Shown here piece after piece: positions 8,374 to 15,523 of a stretch of 64,000 nt of DNA. The position numbers and the translations under genes are program-made. Numbering within the stretch: position 1 is the stretch's first letter; every line of letters starts with the position of its first letter. The stretch is from Allobosea vaviloviae (GTDB taxonomy: Bacteria; Pseudomonadota; Alphaproteobacteria; Rhizobiales; Beijerinckiaceae): assembly GCF_001298265.1 (NCBI RefSeq), contig NZ_LGSZ01000095.1, forward strand, positions 1 through 64,000, read 5' to 3'. A model generated the notes under the pieces. The model searched no databases. It had not been told where the DNA came from and saw nothing but the letters and a program-made list of their open reading frames with translations.

Positions 8374-8867
8374 TGAGCCAGGCTCAGATGCAAACAACCC
8401 CGCAGGCGGGCGCCATCGGCCTGCCGCAGGCAACCGAAACCCGCCTGCAGGTGCTGATGGTCGGGCTGGGCAACGAGATCTTCGCCGTCGAGACCGACAT
8501 GGTCCGCGAGATCATCGACCCTGTTCCGGTGACGCGCGTGGCCGGCGCCCGCGCCTTCCTGCCGGCGCTGGTCAATGTCCGCGGCAACGTCATCCCGCTG
8601 GCGGATCTGCGCATCCGCTTCGGCATGCCGAAGACGCAAGCGACCGCCGACACCCGCATCGTCGTGATCGAGGTCGATATCGACGGTGATCCGGTCACCC
8701 TCGGGCTCCTTGCCGACAAGGTCTACGAAGTCACCGAAATCTCGACGCGGCAGATGCAACAGACGCCGCGCCTCGGCAGCCATTGGCGGCCGGAGTTCAT
8801 CCGCTTCATCACCAAGTGGAACGATGAATTCGTCATCGTGCCGGACATGTCCAGGATCCTGGACTGA
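8373..8867 (+). CDS. cheW: Chemotaxis coupling protein CheW (first copy)
   Basis: A 164-residue adaptor that joins CheA to receptor tips. A single CheW domain is clear: EIFAVETDMVREII, ALVNVRGNVIPLADLRIRFG, TRIVVIEV and LGLLADKVYEV. The Gln/Ala-rich first 20 residues are outside the domain. ATG at 8373 overlaps the cheA stop; GTG at 8370 is a three-base longer alternative. A second CheW, only moderately similar, lies at 13040, so the array could contain two adaptor types. Confidence 0.95.
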   Translation: MSQAQMQTTPQAGAIGLPQATETRLQVLMVGLGNEIFAVETDMVREIIDPVPVTRVAGARAFLPALVNVRGNVIPLADLRIRFGMPKTQATADTRIVVIEVDIDGDPVTLGLLADKVYEVTEISTRQMQQTPRLGSHWRPEFIRFITKWNDEFVIVPDMSRILD

Positions 8868-8895
8868 GCTTTTCTGTAAGTTGGGGGCAACGAAG

Positions 8896-10950
8896 ATGCG
8901 TTTTACGATCAAGGCCAAGCTCAGCTTGGCATTCGGGATTATTATTCTCCTCTTTGCTGCAGCGGGTTATCTCTCGATCAACAGCCTGTCGAGCTCGAAC
9001 GACCGCATGCAGGCCTTTGCGAGCAAGCCATTCATTCAGGTCCAGCGCGTCATGGAGATGGAGAAGATCGGCTACGATGCTGCTCGAATGATCGCGCGTT
9101 CGTTGGCGGAGTCGACCACGGAAGCTCGCTTGAAGCTGCAGAAGGATTTCAAAGTCACCGACGCGCAGTTGCGCGGGGTGTTGAAGGACTATGGCTCTCA
9201 GGTTGAGCCAGCAGCGCAGGACCGGGTCCGCAAGCTTGAAATGGCCTGGAATCAGCTGACGGCAGCAGGCACCCAGGCACTCGATCTGGTGGTGCAGAAC
9301 ACAGCCAACGCCGCCAGCGACATTGCGACGGGTGAAACCCGCAAGCTCGGCGGTGAACTGGAAGCCAAGATCAATGCGCTGCAGGCGCACGGCGATGTCA
9401 GCGAAGCGGTGGCGAAAGCCACGACGGCTTTCGCCCTGAACGTCGCCTATCTGCGTCGTGATCTCTACGCCGCAATCGTGATTACTGACGACGAGCAGCT
9501 GAAGGGAGCCGAAGAGGCGTTCCAGACGCGGTTGAAGCGGACCGCCGACGAACAGGCACAGATCGTTGCCGCGAGCGCCGGTACAGCTTACGCGGCGGAT
9601 GCCAATTCGGTTGCGGTGGCGTTCCGCGCCTTCGAAGCCTCAGTTCGGAAGGCCGTAGCCCTCGGCGTCGCCAACACGGATGCCAAGGCGCTCGTTCTTT
9701 ACCGCGGTCCGTTCACGGTCGCCCGAGGCGCGCTGAATGCAGAGGTCGAGGCCATTAAGGCGCAGGAGACGCGGGTCGCCAACAGTTTCGTCAAGGAGAC
9801 CGAGAGCGCCTATGAGTCGACCCGCACCATGCTGCTCGGCCTCGTCGCCGCCGCGCTGGTGATCAGCGTCGGCATGGCGCTGTGGATGGCGCTGTCGATC
9901 TCAAAGGGTCTGTCGGGTGCGCTCAGCGTCGCCAACGACATCTCCCAGGGCGACCTGACCAAGGATGTCGCCATCTCCGGCCGCGACGAGATCACCGATC
10001 TCCAGCGCGCCTTCCAGGCGATGGTGGAGAAGCTGCGCGACGTCGTCGGCCAAGTCAACACGGCAGCCGAGAACATGTCGTCCGGCTCGCAGGAACTCTC
10101 GGCCAGCGCCGAGCAGCTCTCGCAGGGCTCGACCGAGCAGGCCTCGTCGACGGAGGAAGCGTCTTCCTCGATGGAGGAAATGGCGGCCAATGTGAAGCAG
10201 AACGCCGAGAACGCCCAGACCACGGAGAAGATGGCCGGCCAGTCCGCGCTGGACGCCGAAGCCTCGGGCATCGCGGTCGGCAAGGCGGTCGACGCCATGC
10301 AGACCATCGCCCAGAAAATCAACATCGTGCAGGAGATCGCTCGCCAGACCGACCTTCTGGCCCTGAACGCGGCGGTCGAGGCCGCCCGTGCGGGCGAACA
10401 CGGCAAGGGCTTCGCGGTGGTGGCGTCCGAGGTGCGCAAGCTCGCCGAGCGCAGCCAGGCAGCCGCAGCCGAAATCGGCACGCTCTCGGTCGACACGGTG
10501 AAGGTCGCCCAGGAGGCTGGCGCGATGCTGGCCAAGCTGGTGCCCGACATCAAGAAGACCGCCGAACTGGTCGAGGAGATCACCGCCGCCTGCCGCGAGC
10601 AGGATGTCGGCTCCAGCCAGATCAACCAGGCGATCCAGCAGCTCGACAAGGTCACGCAGCAGAACGCGGCGGCCTCCGAGGAGGTCTCCGCCACCTCCGA
10701 GGAACTCGCCGCCCAGGCCGAGCAGCTCCAGACCACCATTGCCTTCTTCAAGACCGACGACCGCGGTTCGGCGACCGACCGCGCGGTCGGCCAGCTCAAG
10801 GCCAAGGCCAAGCAGATGAAGGCCGCCTCGGCGCCTCGCAAGGCGACGCCCGCTCCCCGTTCGGGGAAGGCCCCGAAGGGCGGCGGTTTCGCCTTCGATC
10901 TCGACGAGGCTGGTGACGAACGCGACGCCGCCTTCAGCCGCGCGTCCTGA
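8896..10950 (+). CDS. Membrane methyl-accepting chemotaxis protein
   Basis: A 684-residue transmembrane receptor. Residues 7-29 form a first membrane helix (LAFGIIILLFAAAGYLSI). Residues about 30-308 are a long helical periplasmic sensor without a recognisable PAS/Cache motif, probably a four-helix or helical-bundle type. Residues 309-333 form the second membrane helix (MLLGLVAAALVISVGMALWM). A HAMP domain follows (about 334-385, DISQGDLTKDVAISGRDEI), then the coiled-coil signalling domain with the tip EIARQTDLLALNAAVEAARAGE. The C-terminus has no NWETF-type pentapeptide. The start is set by the gap after cheW. Signalling-domain DNA is nearly identical to that of the next MCP. Confidence 0.95.
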   Translation: MRFTIKAKLSLAFGIIILLFAAAGYLSINSLSSSNDRMQAFASKPFIQVQRVMEMEKIGYDAARMIARSLAESTTEARLKLQKDFKVTDAQLRGVLKDYGSQVEPAAQDRVRKLEMAWNQLTAAGTQALDLVVQNTANAASDIATGETRKLGGELEAKINALQAHGDVSEAVAKATTAFALNVAYLRRDLYAAIVITDDEQLKGAEEAFQTRLKRTADEQAQIVAASAGTAYAADANSVAVAFRAFEASVRKAVALGVANTDAKALVLYRGPFTVARGALNAEVEAIKAQETRVANSFVKETESAYESTRTMLLGLVAAALVISVGMALWMALSISKGLSGALSVANDISQGDLTKDVAISGRDEITDLQRAFQAMVEKLRDVVGQVNTAAENMSSGSQELSASAEQLSQGSTEQASSTEEASSSMEEMAANVKQNAENAQTTEKMAGQSALDAEASGIAVGKAVDAMQTIAQKINIVQEIARQTDLLALNAAVEAARAGEHGKGFAVVASEVRKLAERSQAAAAEIGTLSVDTVKVAQEAGAMLAKLVPDIKKTAELVEEITAACREQDVGSSQINQAIQQLDKVTQQNAAASEEVSATSEELAAQAEQLQTTIAFFKTDDRGSATDRAVGQLKAKAKQMKAASAPRKATPAPRSGKAPKGGGFAFDLDEAGDERDAAFSRAS

Positions 10951-10957
10951 CGAGACA

Positions 10958-10985
10958 CGGAGCCTCCGCCACGGCGGAGGCTCCG
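10958..10985 (+). terminator. Perfect 13-bp-arm hairpin between the two MCP genes
   Basis: CGGAGCCTCCGCC and GGCGGAGGCTCCG flank two bases, giving a very stable stem 8 bp after the first MCP stop. No T-run follows, so it is more likely an mRNA-processing or partial attenuation element that tunes downstream expression than a simple intrinsic terminator. Confidence 0.5.
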
Positions 10986-11049
10986 GACCATGCCGGGCCT
11001 GCCCTTGCGGAATGTCCCAACAACCTATCTAGCTGGAAAGAAACAAAAA

Positions 11050-12969
11050 ATGTCGTTCTTCGTTAGACTGAAAAAGAGCTCCAGGACGAAGACGGCTCTC
11101 GATGAAATCAACCGCATCAAGAGCGCATTCGCAGATGGAAAACTGTCCGCGCGAGCAAATCTGGGGGACGCGACTGGAGGCGCCCTAGAAATCTTGTCTG
11201 CCGTTAACGAGTTACTCGAAACCGCAACGCGCCCGGCAATTTCACTCGGCGACGCCATAAGCCATATGTCGTCGGAGCACGACAAGGGCGATATCGACGT
11301 ATGCGTTCCCGCGGACCGGTTTCAGGGCGATTTTGCCCTGATGGCGCAGGACATCAACGGCATGGTGGCCAGCCACATCGCCGTGAAGAAGAAGGCCATG
11401 GCCTGTATCAAAGCCTTCGGCGAGGGTGATTTCAGCGCGCCGCTGGAGCAGCTCCCCGGCAAGAAAGCCTTCATCAACGAGACGATCGAGACGCTGAGAG
11501 CCAATCTCAAGGGTCTGATTTCGGAAATGGATCGCATGTCGTCGGAGCACGACAAGGGCGATATCGATGTGTTCGTTCCCACCGACCGCTTTCAGGGCGA
11601 CTTTGCCCTGATGGCGCAGGGCATCAACGACATGGTGGCCGGCCACATCGCCGTGAAGAAGAAAGCCATGGCCTGTATCAAGGCGTTCGGCGAAGGTGAT
11701 TTCAACGCGCCTCTGGAGCAATTCCCTGGCAAGAAGGCCTTCATCAACGAGACGATCGAGACGCTGAGAGGCAACCTCCGTTCGATCATCACCGAAGTCC
11801 AGCGCCTGATCTCGGCTTCCACCGCCGGCCGGCTGAGCGAAAGGGGCGAAGCCAATCAGTACGTTGGTAATTTCGCCGAGTTGGTGCTCGGGATCAACAG
11901 CATGCTCGATGCCATCATCCTGCCCATCGCGGAAGGCAACCGCGTGCTCAGGTGTGTCAGCGTCGGTGATTTGACACAACGTGTCGAAATCGAATGCGAA
12001 GGCGATCACCAGCGCATGAAGGACGCGATCAATGCCTTGGTCGACAGCCTGACGAAATTCGCGGTCGATGTGGAGGACGCTGCAAGCAAGGTCGCCAGCG
12101 GCTCGCAGGAGCTGTCGGCAAGCGCCGAGCAGCTCTCGCAAGGCTCGACTGAGCAGGCCTCGGCGACCGAGGAGGCCTCGTCCTCGATGGAGGAGATGGC
12201 GGCCAATGTGAAGCAGAACGCCGAGAACGCCTCAACGACCGAGAAGATGGCTGGCCAGTCGGCCAAGGACGCCGAGGCCTCCGGCATCGCGGTCGGCAAG
12301 GCGGTCGACGCCATGCAGACCATCGCCGCCAAGATCAACATCGTTCAGGAGATCGCGCGTCAGACGGATCTTCTGGCCCTGAACGCGGCGGTCGAGGCCG
12401 CCCGAGCCGGCGAGCACGGCAGGGGCTTCGCGGTGGTGGCCTCCGAGGTGCGCAAGCTCGCCGAGCGCAGCCAGGCGGCCGCAGCCGAAATCGGTACGCT
12501 CTCGGTCGACACGGTGAAGGTTGCCCAGGAGGCTGGCGCAATGCTGGCCAAGCTGGTGCCCGACATCAAGAAGACGGCTGAACTGGTCGAGGAGATCACC
12601 GCCGCTTGCCGCGAGCAGGATGTCGGCTCCAGCCAGATCAACCAGGCGATCCAACAGCTCGACAAGGTCACGCAGCAGAACGCGGCGGCCTCCGAGGAGG
12701 TCTCCGCCACCTCCGAGCAGCTCGCAGCCCAGGCCGAGCAGCTCCAGGCCACCACCGCCTTCTTCCGCCTGGACAACCAGACTGCGGCTCGGCCCGCGGT
12801 CGTCGACCAGGCGGTCAAGCAACTGCGCGGCAAGGCCGCCAGCATGTCGGCGGCGATCACGCCGAAGAGGACGCCGGCCCGCTCCGCCAGGAAGGTCGCC
12901 AATGGCGGCTTCACCTTCGACATGAATGCCGGCGAAGACAACGACGACGCCGCCTTCCACCGCAATTGA
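11050..12969 (+). CDS. Soluble methyl-accepting chemotaxis protein with tandem HAMP-type repeats
   Basis: A 639-residue receptor without membrane helices, hence cytoplasmic. After a short N-terminal part (1-72) come two near-identical 90-residue units at 73-162 and 163-252, each beginning MSSEHDKGDIDV and containing FGEGDF and PGKKAFINETIE. This fits the HAMP_2 type of tandem HAMP domain. A third degenerate unit covers about 253-340 (VGDLTQRVEIECEGDHQRMK). The signalling domain (about 350-590) has the tip EIARQTDLLALNAAVEAARAGE. ATG at 11050 has GGAAAG 9 bases upstream; an in-frame ATG at 10990 lacks support. With no input domain beyond HAMP it probably responds to an intracellular partner. 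Confidence 0.92.
   Translation: MSFFVRLKKSSRTKTALDEINRIKSAFADGKLSARANLGDATGGALEILSAVNELLETATRPAISLGDAISHMSSEHDKGDIDVCVPADRFQGDFALMAQDINGMVASHIAVKKKAMACIKAFGEGDFSAPLEQLPGKKAFINETIETLRANLKGLISEMDRMSSEHDKGDIDVFVPTDRFQGDFALMAQGINDMVAGHIAVKKKAMACIKAFGEGDFNAPLEQFPGKKAFINETIETLRGNLRSIITEVQRLISASTAGRLSERGEANQYVGNFAELVLGINSMLDAIILPIAEGNRVLRCVSVGDLTQRVEIECEGDHQRMKDAINALVDSLTKFAVDVEDAASKVASGSQELSASAEQLSQGSTEQASATEEASSSMEEMAANVKQNAENASTTEKMAGQSAKDAEASGIAVGKAVDAMQTIAAKINIVQEIARQTDLLALNAAVEAARAGEHGRGFAVVASEVRKLAERSQAAAAEIGTLSVDTVKVAQEAGAMLAKLVPDIKKTAELVEEITAACREQDVGSSQINQAIQQLDKVTQQNAAASEEVSATSEQLAAQAEQLQATTAFFRLDNQTAARPAVVDQAVKQLRGKAASMSAAITPKRTPARSARKVANGGFTFDMNAGEDNDDAAFHRN
11266..11805 (+). repeat. Tandem duplication of a 270-bp unit inside the soluble MCP gene
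   Basis: Bases 11266-11535 and 11536-11805 are two in-frame 270-bp copies with high nucleotide identity, for example ATGTCGTCGGAGCACGAC opens both. They encode the two HAMP-type modules. The identity at DNA level suggests a recent duplication or ongoing gene conversion. Confidence 0.9.
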
Positions 12970-12978
12970 GAGGCTCAA

Positions 12979-13007
12979 GCCCGGCTTCGTCATCGGCGGA
13001 GCCGGGC
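12979..13007 (+). promoter_or_regulatory. Hairpin between soluble MCP and second cheW
   Basis: GCCCGGCT (12979-12986) and AGCCGGGC (13000-13007) form a perfect 8-bp stem with a 13-base loop in the 70-bp gap before the second cheW. There is no T-tract. It may influence message stability or ribosome access to the cheW start at 13040. Confidence 0.35.
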
Positions 13008-13039
13008 CGCTGGTCCCAGATTCTCACCGCGAGGTCACC

Positions 13040-13522
13040 ATGGCTGATACCGCCCAATATCTGACGCTTGGCATCGACCAGGAGCTGTTCGGCATCGATA
13101 TCCGCAACGTCCGGGAAATCCTCGACATGCGGCCCATTTCGAAGCTTCCGCATGCGCCGAATTTCCTGCTCGGCATGATCGATGTCCGCGGCGCCGGCTA
13201 CCCGATCGTCGACCTGCGGACCAAGCTCGGCCTGGTCCGCGCCGAGCCGACGGAGGCCACCCGGATCATCATCCTCGACGTGCCGGTCAAGGGCCGTACG
13301 CTGGGCGTCGGCTTCGTCGCCGACCGCGTGTTCGAGGTCACCGGCCTCGACGACGACCAGACCGAGGCAGCCCCCGATGTCGGCGGCCGCTGGCAGTCGA
13401 ACTACATTGCCGGCATCGGCCGCAAGGGCGAGTCCTTCATCGTCGTCTTCGATCTCGAACGCCTGATGGAAACGGACGATCTGCCCGCCTTCGCCGGCGC
13501 GCCGGCAGAAGAGGCAGCCTGA
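13040..13522 (+). CDS. cheW: Chemotaxis coupling protein CheW (second copy)
   Basis: A 160-residue single-domain CheW: QYLTLGIDQELFGIDIRNVREIL, MIDVRGAGYPIVDLRTKLGL, RIIILDVPVKGR and GFVADRVFEVTGL are all family positions, and the C-terminal 15 residues are Ala/Glu-rich. Start at ATG 13040, 70 bp after the soluble MCP; an in-frame upstream ATG at 12926 would overlap that gene and adds a sequence unlike CheW. It is clearly divergent from the first CheW at 8373 and may preferentially serve the soluble receptor beside it. Confidence 0.93.
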   Translation: MADTAQYLTLGIDQELFGIDIRNVREILDMRPISKLPHAPNFLLGMIDVRGAGYPIVDLRTKLGLVRAEPTEATRIIILDVPVKGRTLGVGFVADRVFEVTGLDDDQTEAAPDVGGRWQSNYIAGIGRKGESFIVVFDLERLMETDDLPAFAGAPAEEAA

Positions 13523-13526
13523 TCTA

Positions 13527-14420
13527 ATGGCGCAGCCTCAAACGGACGCGTTCGACCGCCTGAACGATAGACACTTCACCGCGATCGCGCAGGTTATCGA
13601 GACGCGCGTCGGCATCAAGCTGCCGAAGACGAAACAGACCATGGTCGAGGGGCGCCTGCGCAAGCGCGTGCGCGCTCTCGGTCTGGCAGACCTCACGGCC
13701 TATGGTGACCTACTTTTCAAGAAGGATGGCCTGAACGCGGAGCTTGTCCATCTGATCGACTGCGTCACCACGAACAAGACGGATTTCTTCCGCGAGCCGA
13801 GCCATTTCGAGTTCCTGCGCGATGTGGCGGTGCCGCAGCTTGCACGCCGGCGCGGCGAGCGGCAGCTCAATCTCAAGATCTGGAGCGCCGCCTGCTCGAC
13901 GGGGGCGGAGGCCTACACGGCGGCGATGGTGCTGCAGGATCTTGTCAATGCCGGCACGCCGCTGCGCTTCTCGATCCTGGGGACGGATATCTCGACCGAG
14001 GTGGTGCGCGATGCGCGCGCGGCGATCTATCCGCGCGACTTCGTCGCTCCGGTGCCGGCGGCGATGCAGCAGCGTTACCTGATGCGCGCCAGGAACCCAC
14101 GCGATACGGTCGTCAGGATCACGCCTGAGCTGCGCCGGACCGTTCATTTCGAGCGGCTCAACCTGATGGACGAGAGCTACCCCTTCGACCGCGACGTCGA
14201 TGTGATTTTCTGTCGCAACGTGCTGATCTATTTCGACAAGCCGACGCAGCTGGCCGTGATTTCCAGGCTCGCGTCCCATCTGCGTCCCGGGGGGTATCTC
14301 ATGCTCGGCCATTCGGAATCGATGGCCGGCAGCGGCATCGATGGGCTGAACTCGGTCGCCCCCACCATCTATCAGGCCAGCCAGGCCGGCCAGGCCGCCG
14401 GCAGGAGGACCGCCGCATGA
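13527..14420 (+). CDS. cheR: Chemotaxis methyltransferase CheR
   Basis: A 297-residue S-adenosylmethionine-dependent enzyme that methylates receptor glutamates. The N-terminal helical domain holds VGIKLPKTKQTMVEGRLRKR. The catalytic part has TTNKTDFFRE (81-90), the SAM motif SAACSTGAEAY (120-130) and DVIFCRNVLIYFD. The usual GEEPY of the SAM motif reads GAEAY, losing one acidic residue that in characterised CheR proteins lies close to the methyl donor; the rest of the site is intact. ATG at 13527 is 4 bp after cheW, and the stop overlaps cheB by ATGA. Confidence 0.94.
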   Translation: MAQPQTDAFDRLNDRHFTAIAQVIETRVGIKLPKTKQTMVEGRLRKRVRALGLADLTAYGDLLFKKDGLNAELVHLIDCVTTNKTDFFREPSHFEFLRDVAVPQLARRRGERQLNLKIWSAACSTGAEAYTAAMVLQDLVNAGTPLRFSILGTDISTEVVRDARAAIYPRDFVAPVPAAMQQRYLMRARNPRDTVVRITPELRRTVHFERLNLMDESYPFDRDVDVIFCRNVLIYFDKPTQLAVISRLASHLRPGGYLMLGHSESMAGSGIDGLNSVAPTIYQASQAGQAAGRRTAA

Positions 14421-15523
14421 ACCGCAAGCCCATCCGCGTCCTCATCGTCGACGACTCTGCCTCAGTTCGTCAGGTGATGAACGCGATCCTCGAAGAGGAT
14501 CCCGGGATCGAGGTCATGGGCACTGCGGCGGATGCTTTCGCTGCCGCGCGCCGCCTGCAGAGCGAAATTCCCGATGTCATGATCCTCGATATCGAGATGC
14601 CCGGCATGGATGGGCTGACCTTCCTGCGCAAGATCATGGCGCAGCGACCGATCCCCGTCATCATCTGCTCGACCCTGACCGAGGCGGGATCGCGGGCGCT
14701 CTTCGATGCGCTGGAGGCCGGCGCCGTCGATGTCTTGCCCAAGCCGCGCATCGATACGCGCACGGCTCTGATGGAGACCGCGGACCGCCTGCGCCAGGCC
14801 GTCCGAGCCGCTGCCCAGGCCAAGCTGCGTCCGCGCGAACCGCGCCTGCAAGTCGAGAAGAAGCTGACGGCCGACGCCATCCTGCCGCCGCCGGTGCTGG
14901 GGCGCGTGCGGCATGCCACGGACAAGATCGTCTGCATCGGCATCTCGACCGGCGGAACCGAAACCCTGCGCGAGGTTCTGGAACAGTTGCCGGCGGATTG
15001 TCCCGGCATCGCGATCGTCCAGCACATGCCGGAGAAGTTCACGCTGGCCTTCGCGAGGCGGCTGAACAGCATCTGTGCGATGGAGATCAAGGAGGCGGAG
15101 GATGGGGACGAGGTCACCACCGGCCGCGTCCTGATCGCTCCGGGCAACCGTCACATGCTGCTGCAGCGTGTCGGCCAGCAATACCGCGTCGCGATCAAGG
15201 ACGGTCCGCATGTCTCGCGCCACCGGCCCTCGGTCGATGTGCTGTTCCGCTCGGCGGCGCAATATGCCGGCGCCAACGCGCTGGGGATCATCATGACCGG
15301 CATGGGCGATGACGGCGCGCGCGGGCTGCTCGAGATGCGCAAGGCCGGCGCACGCACGCTGGCACAAGACGCCGAGAGCTGCGTCGTCTTCGGAATGCCC
15401 AAGGAGGCGATCGATCTCGGCGCGGCCGAACGGATCGTCAAGCTATCTCGTGTACCGCAGGAGATCATGGCGTGGCCGCAGGCGACGTCTGCGTTGGGGG
15501 GCGGGAATGCGCGCGACGTTTGA
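14417..15523 (+). CDS. cheB: Chemotaxis methylesterase/glutamine deamidase CheB
   Basis: A 368-residue phosphorylation-activated enzyme that removes receptor methyl groups. The receiver domain (about 7-125) has Asp12-Asp13, phospho-acceptor Asp58 in ILDIEMPGMDG, and Lys109. The esterase domain (about 168-355) shows the triad Ser177 (GISTGG), His203 (QHMP) and Asp299 (GMGDDGA). The start is fixed by the ATGA overlap with cheR. The last 17 bases overlap the next gene in another frame. Confidence 0.96.
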   Translation: MNRKPIRVLIVDDSASVRQVMNAILEEDPGIEVMGTAADAFAAARRLQSEIPDVMILDIEMPGMDGLTFLRKIMAQRPIPVIICSTLTEAGSRALFDALEAGAVDVLPKPRIDTRTALMETADRLRQAVRAAAQAKLRPREPRLQVEKKLTADAILPPPVLGRVRHATDKIVCIGISTGGTETLREVLEQLPADCPGIAIVQHMPEKFTLAFARRLNSICAMEIKEAEDGDEVTTGRVLIAPGNRHMLLQRVGQQYRVAIKDGPHVSRHRPSVDVLFRSAAQYAGANALGIIMTGMGDDGARGLLEMRKAGARTLAQDAESCVVFGMPKEAIDLGAAERIVKLSRVPQEIMAWPQATSALGGGNARDV

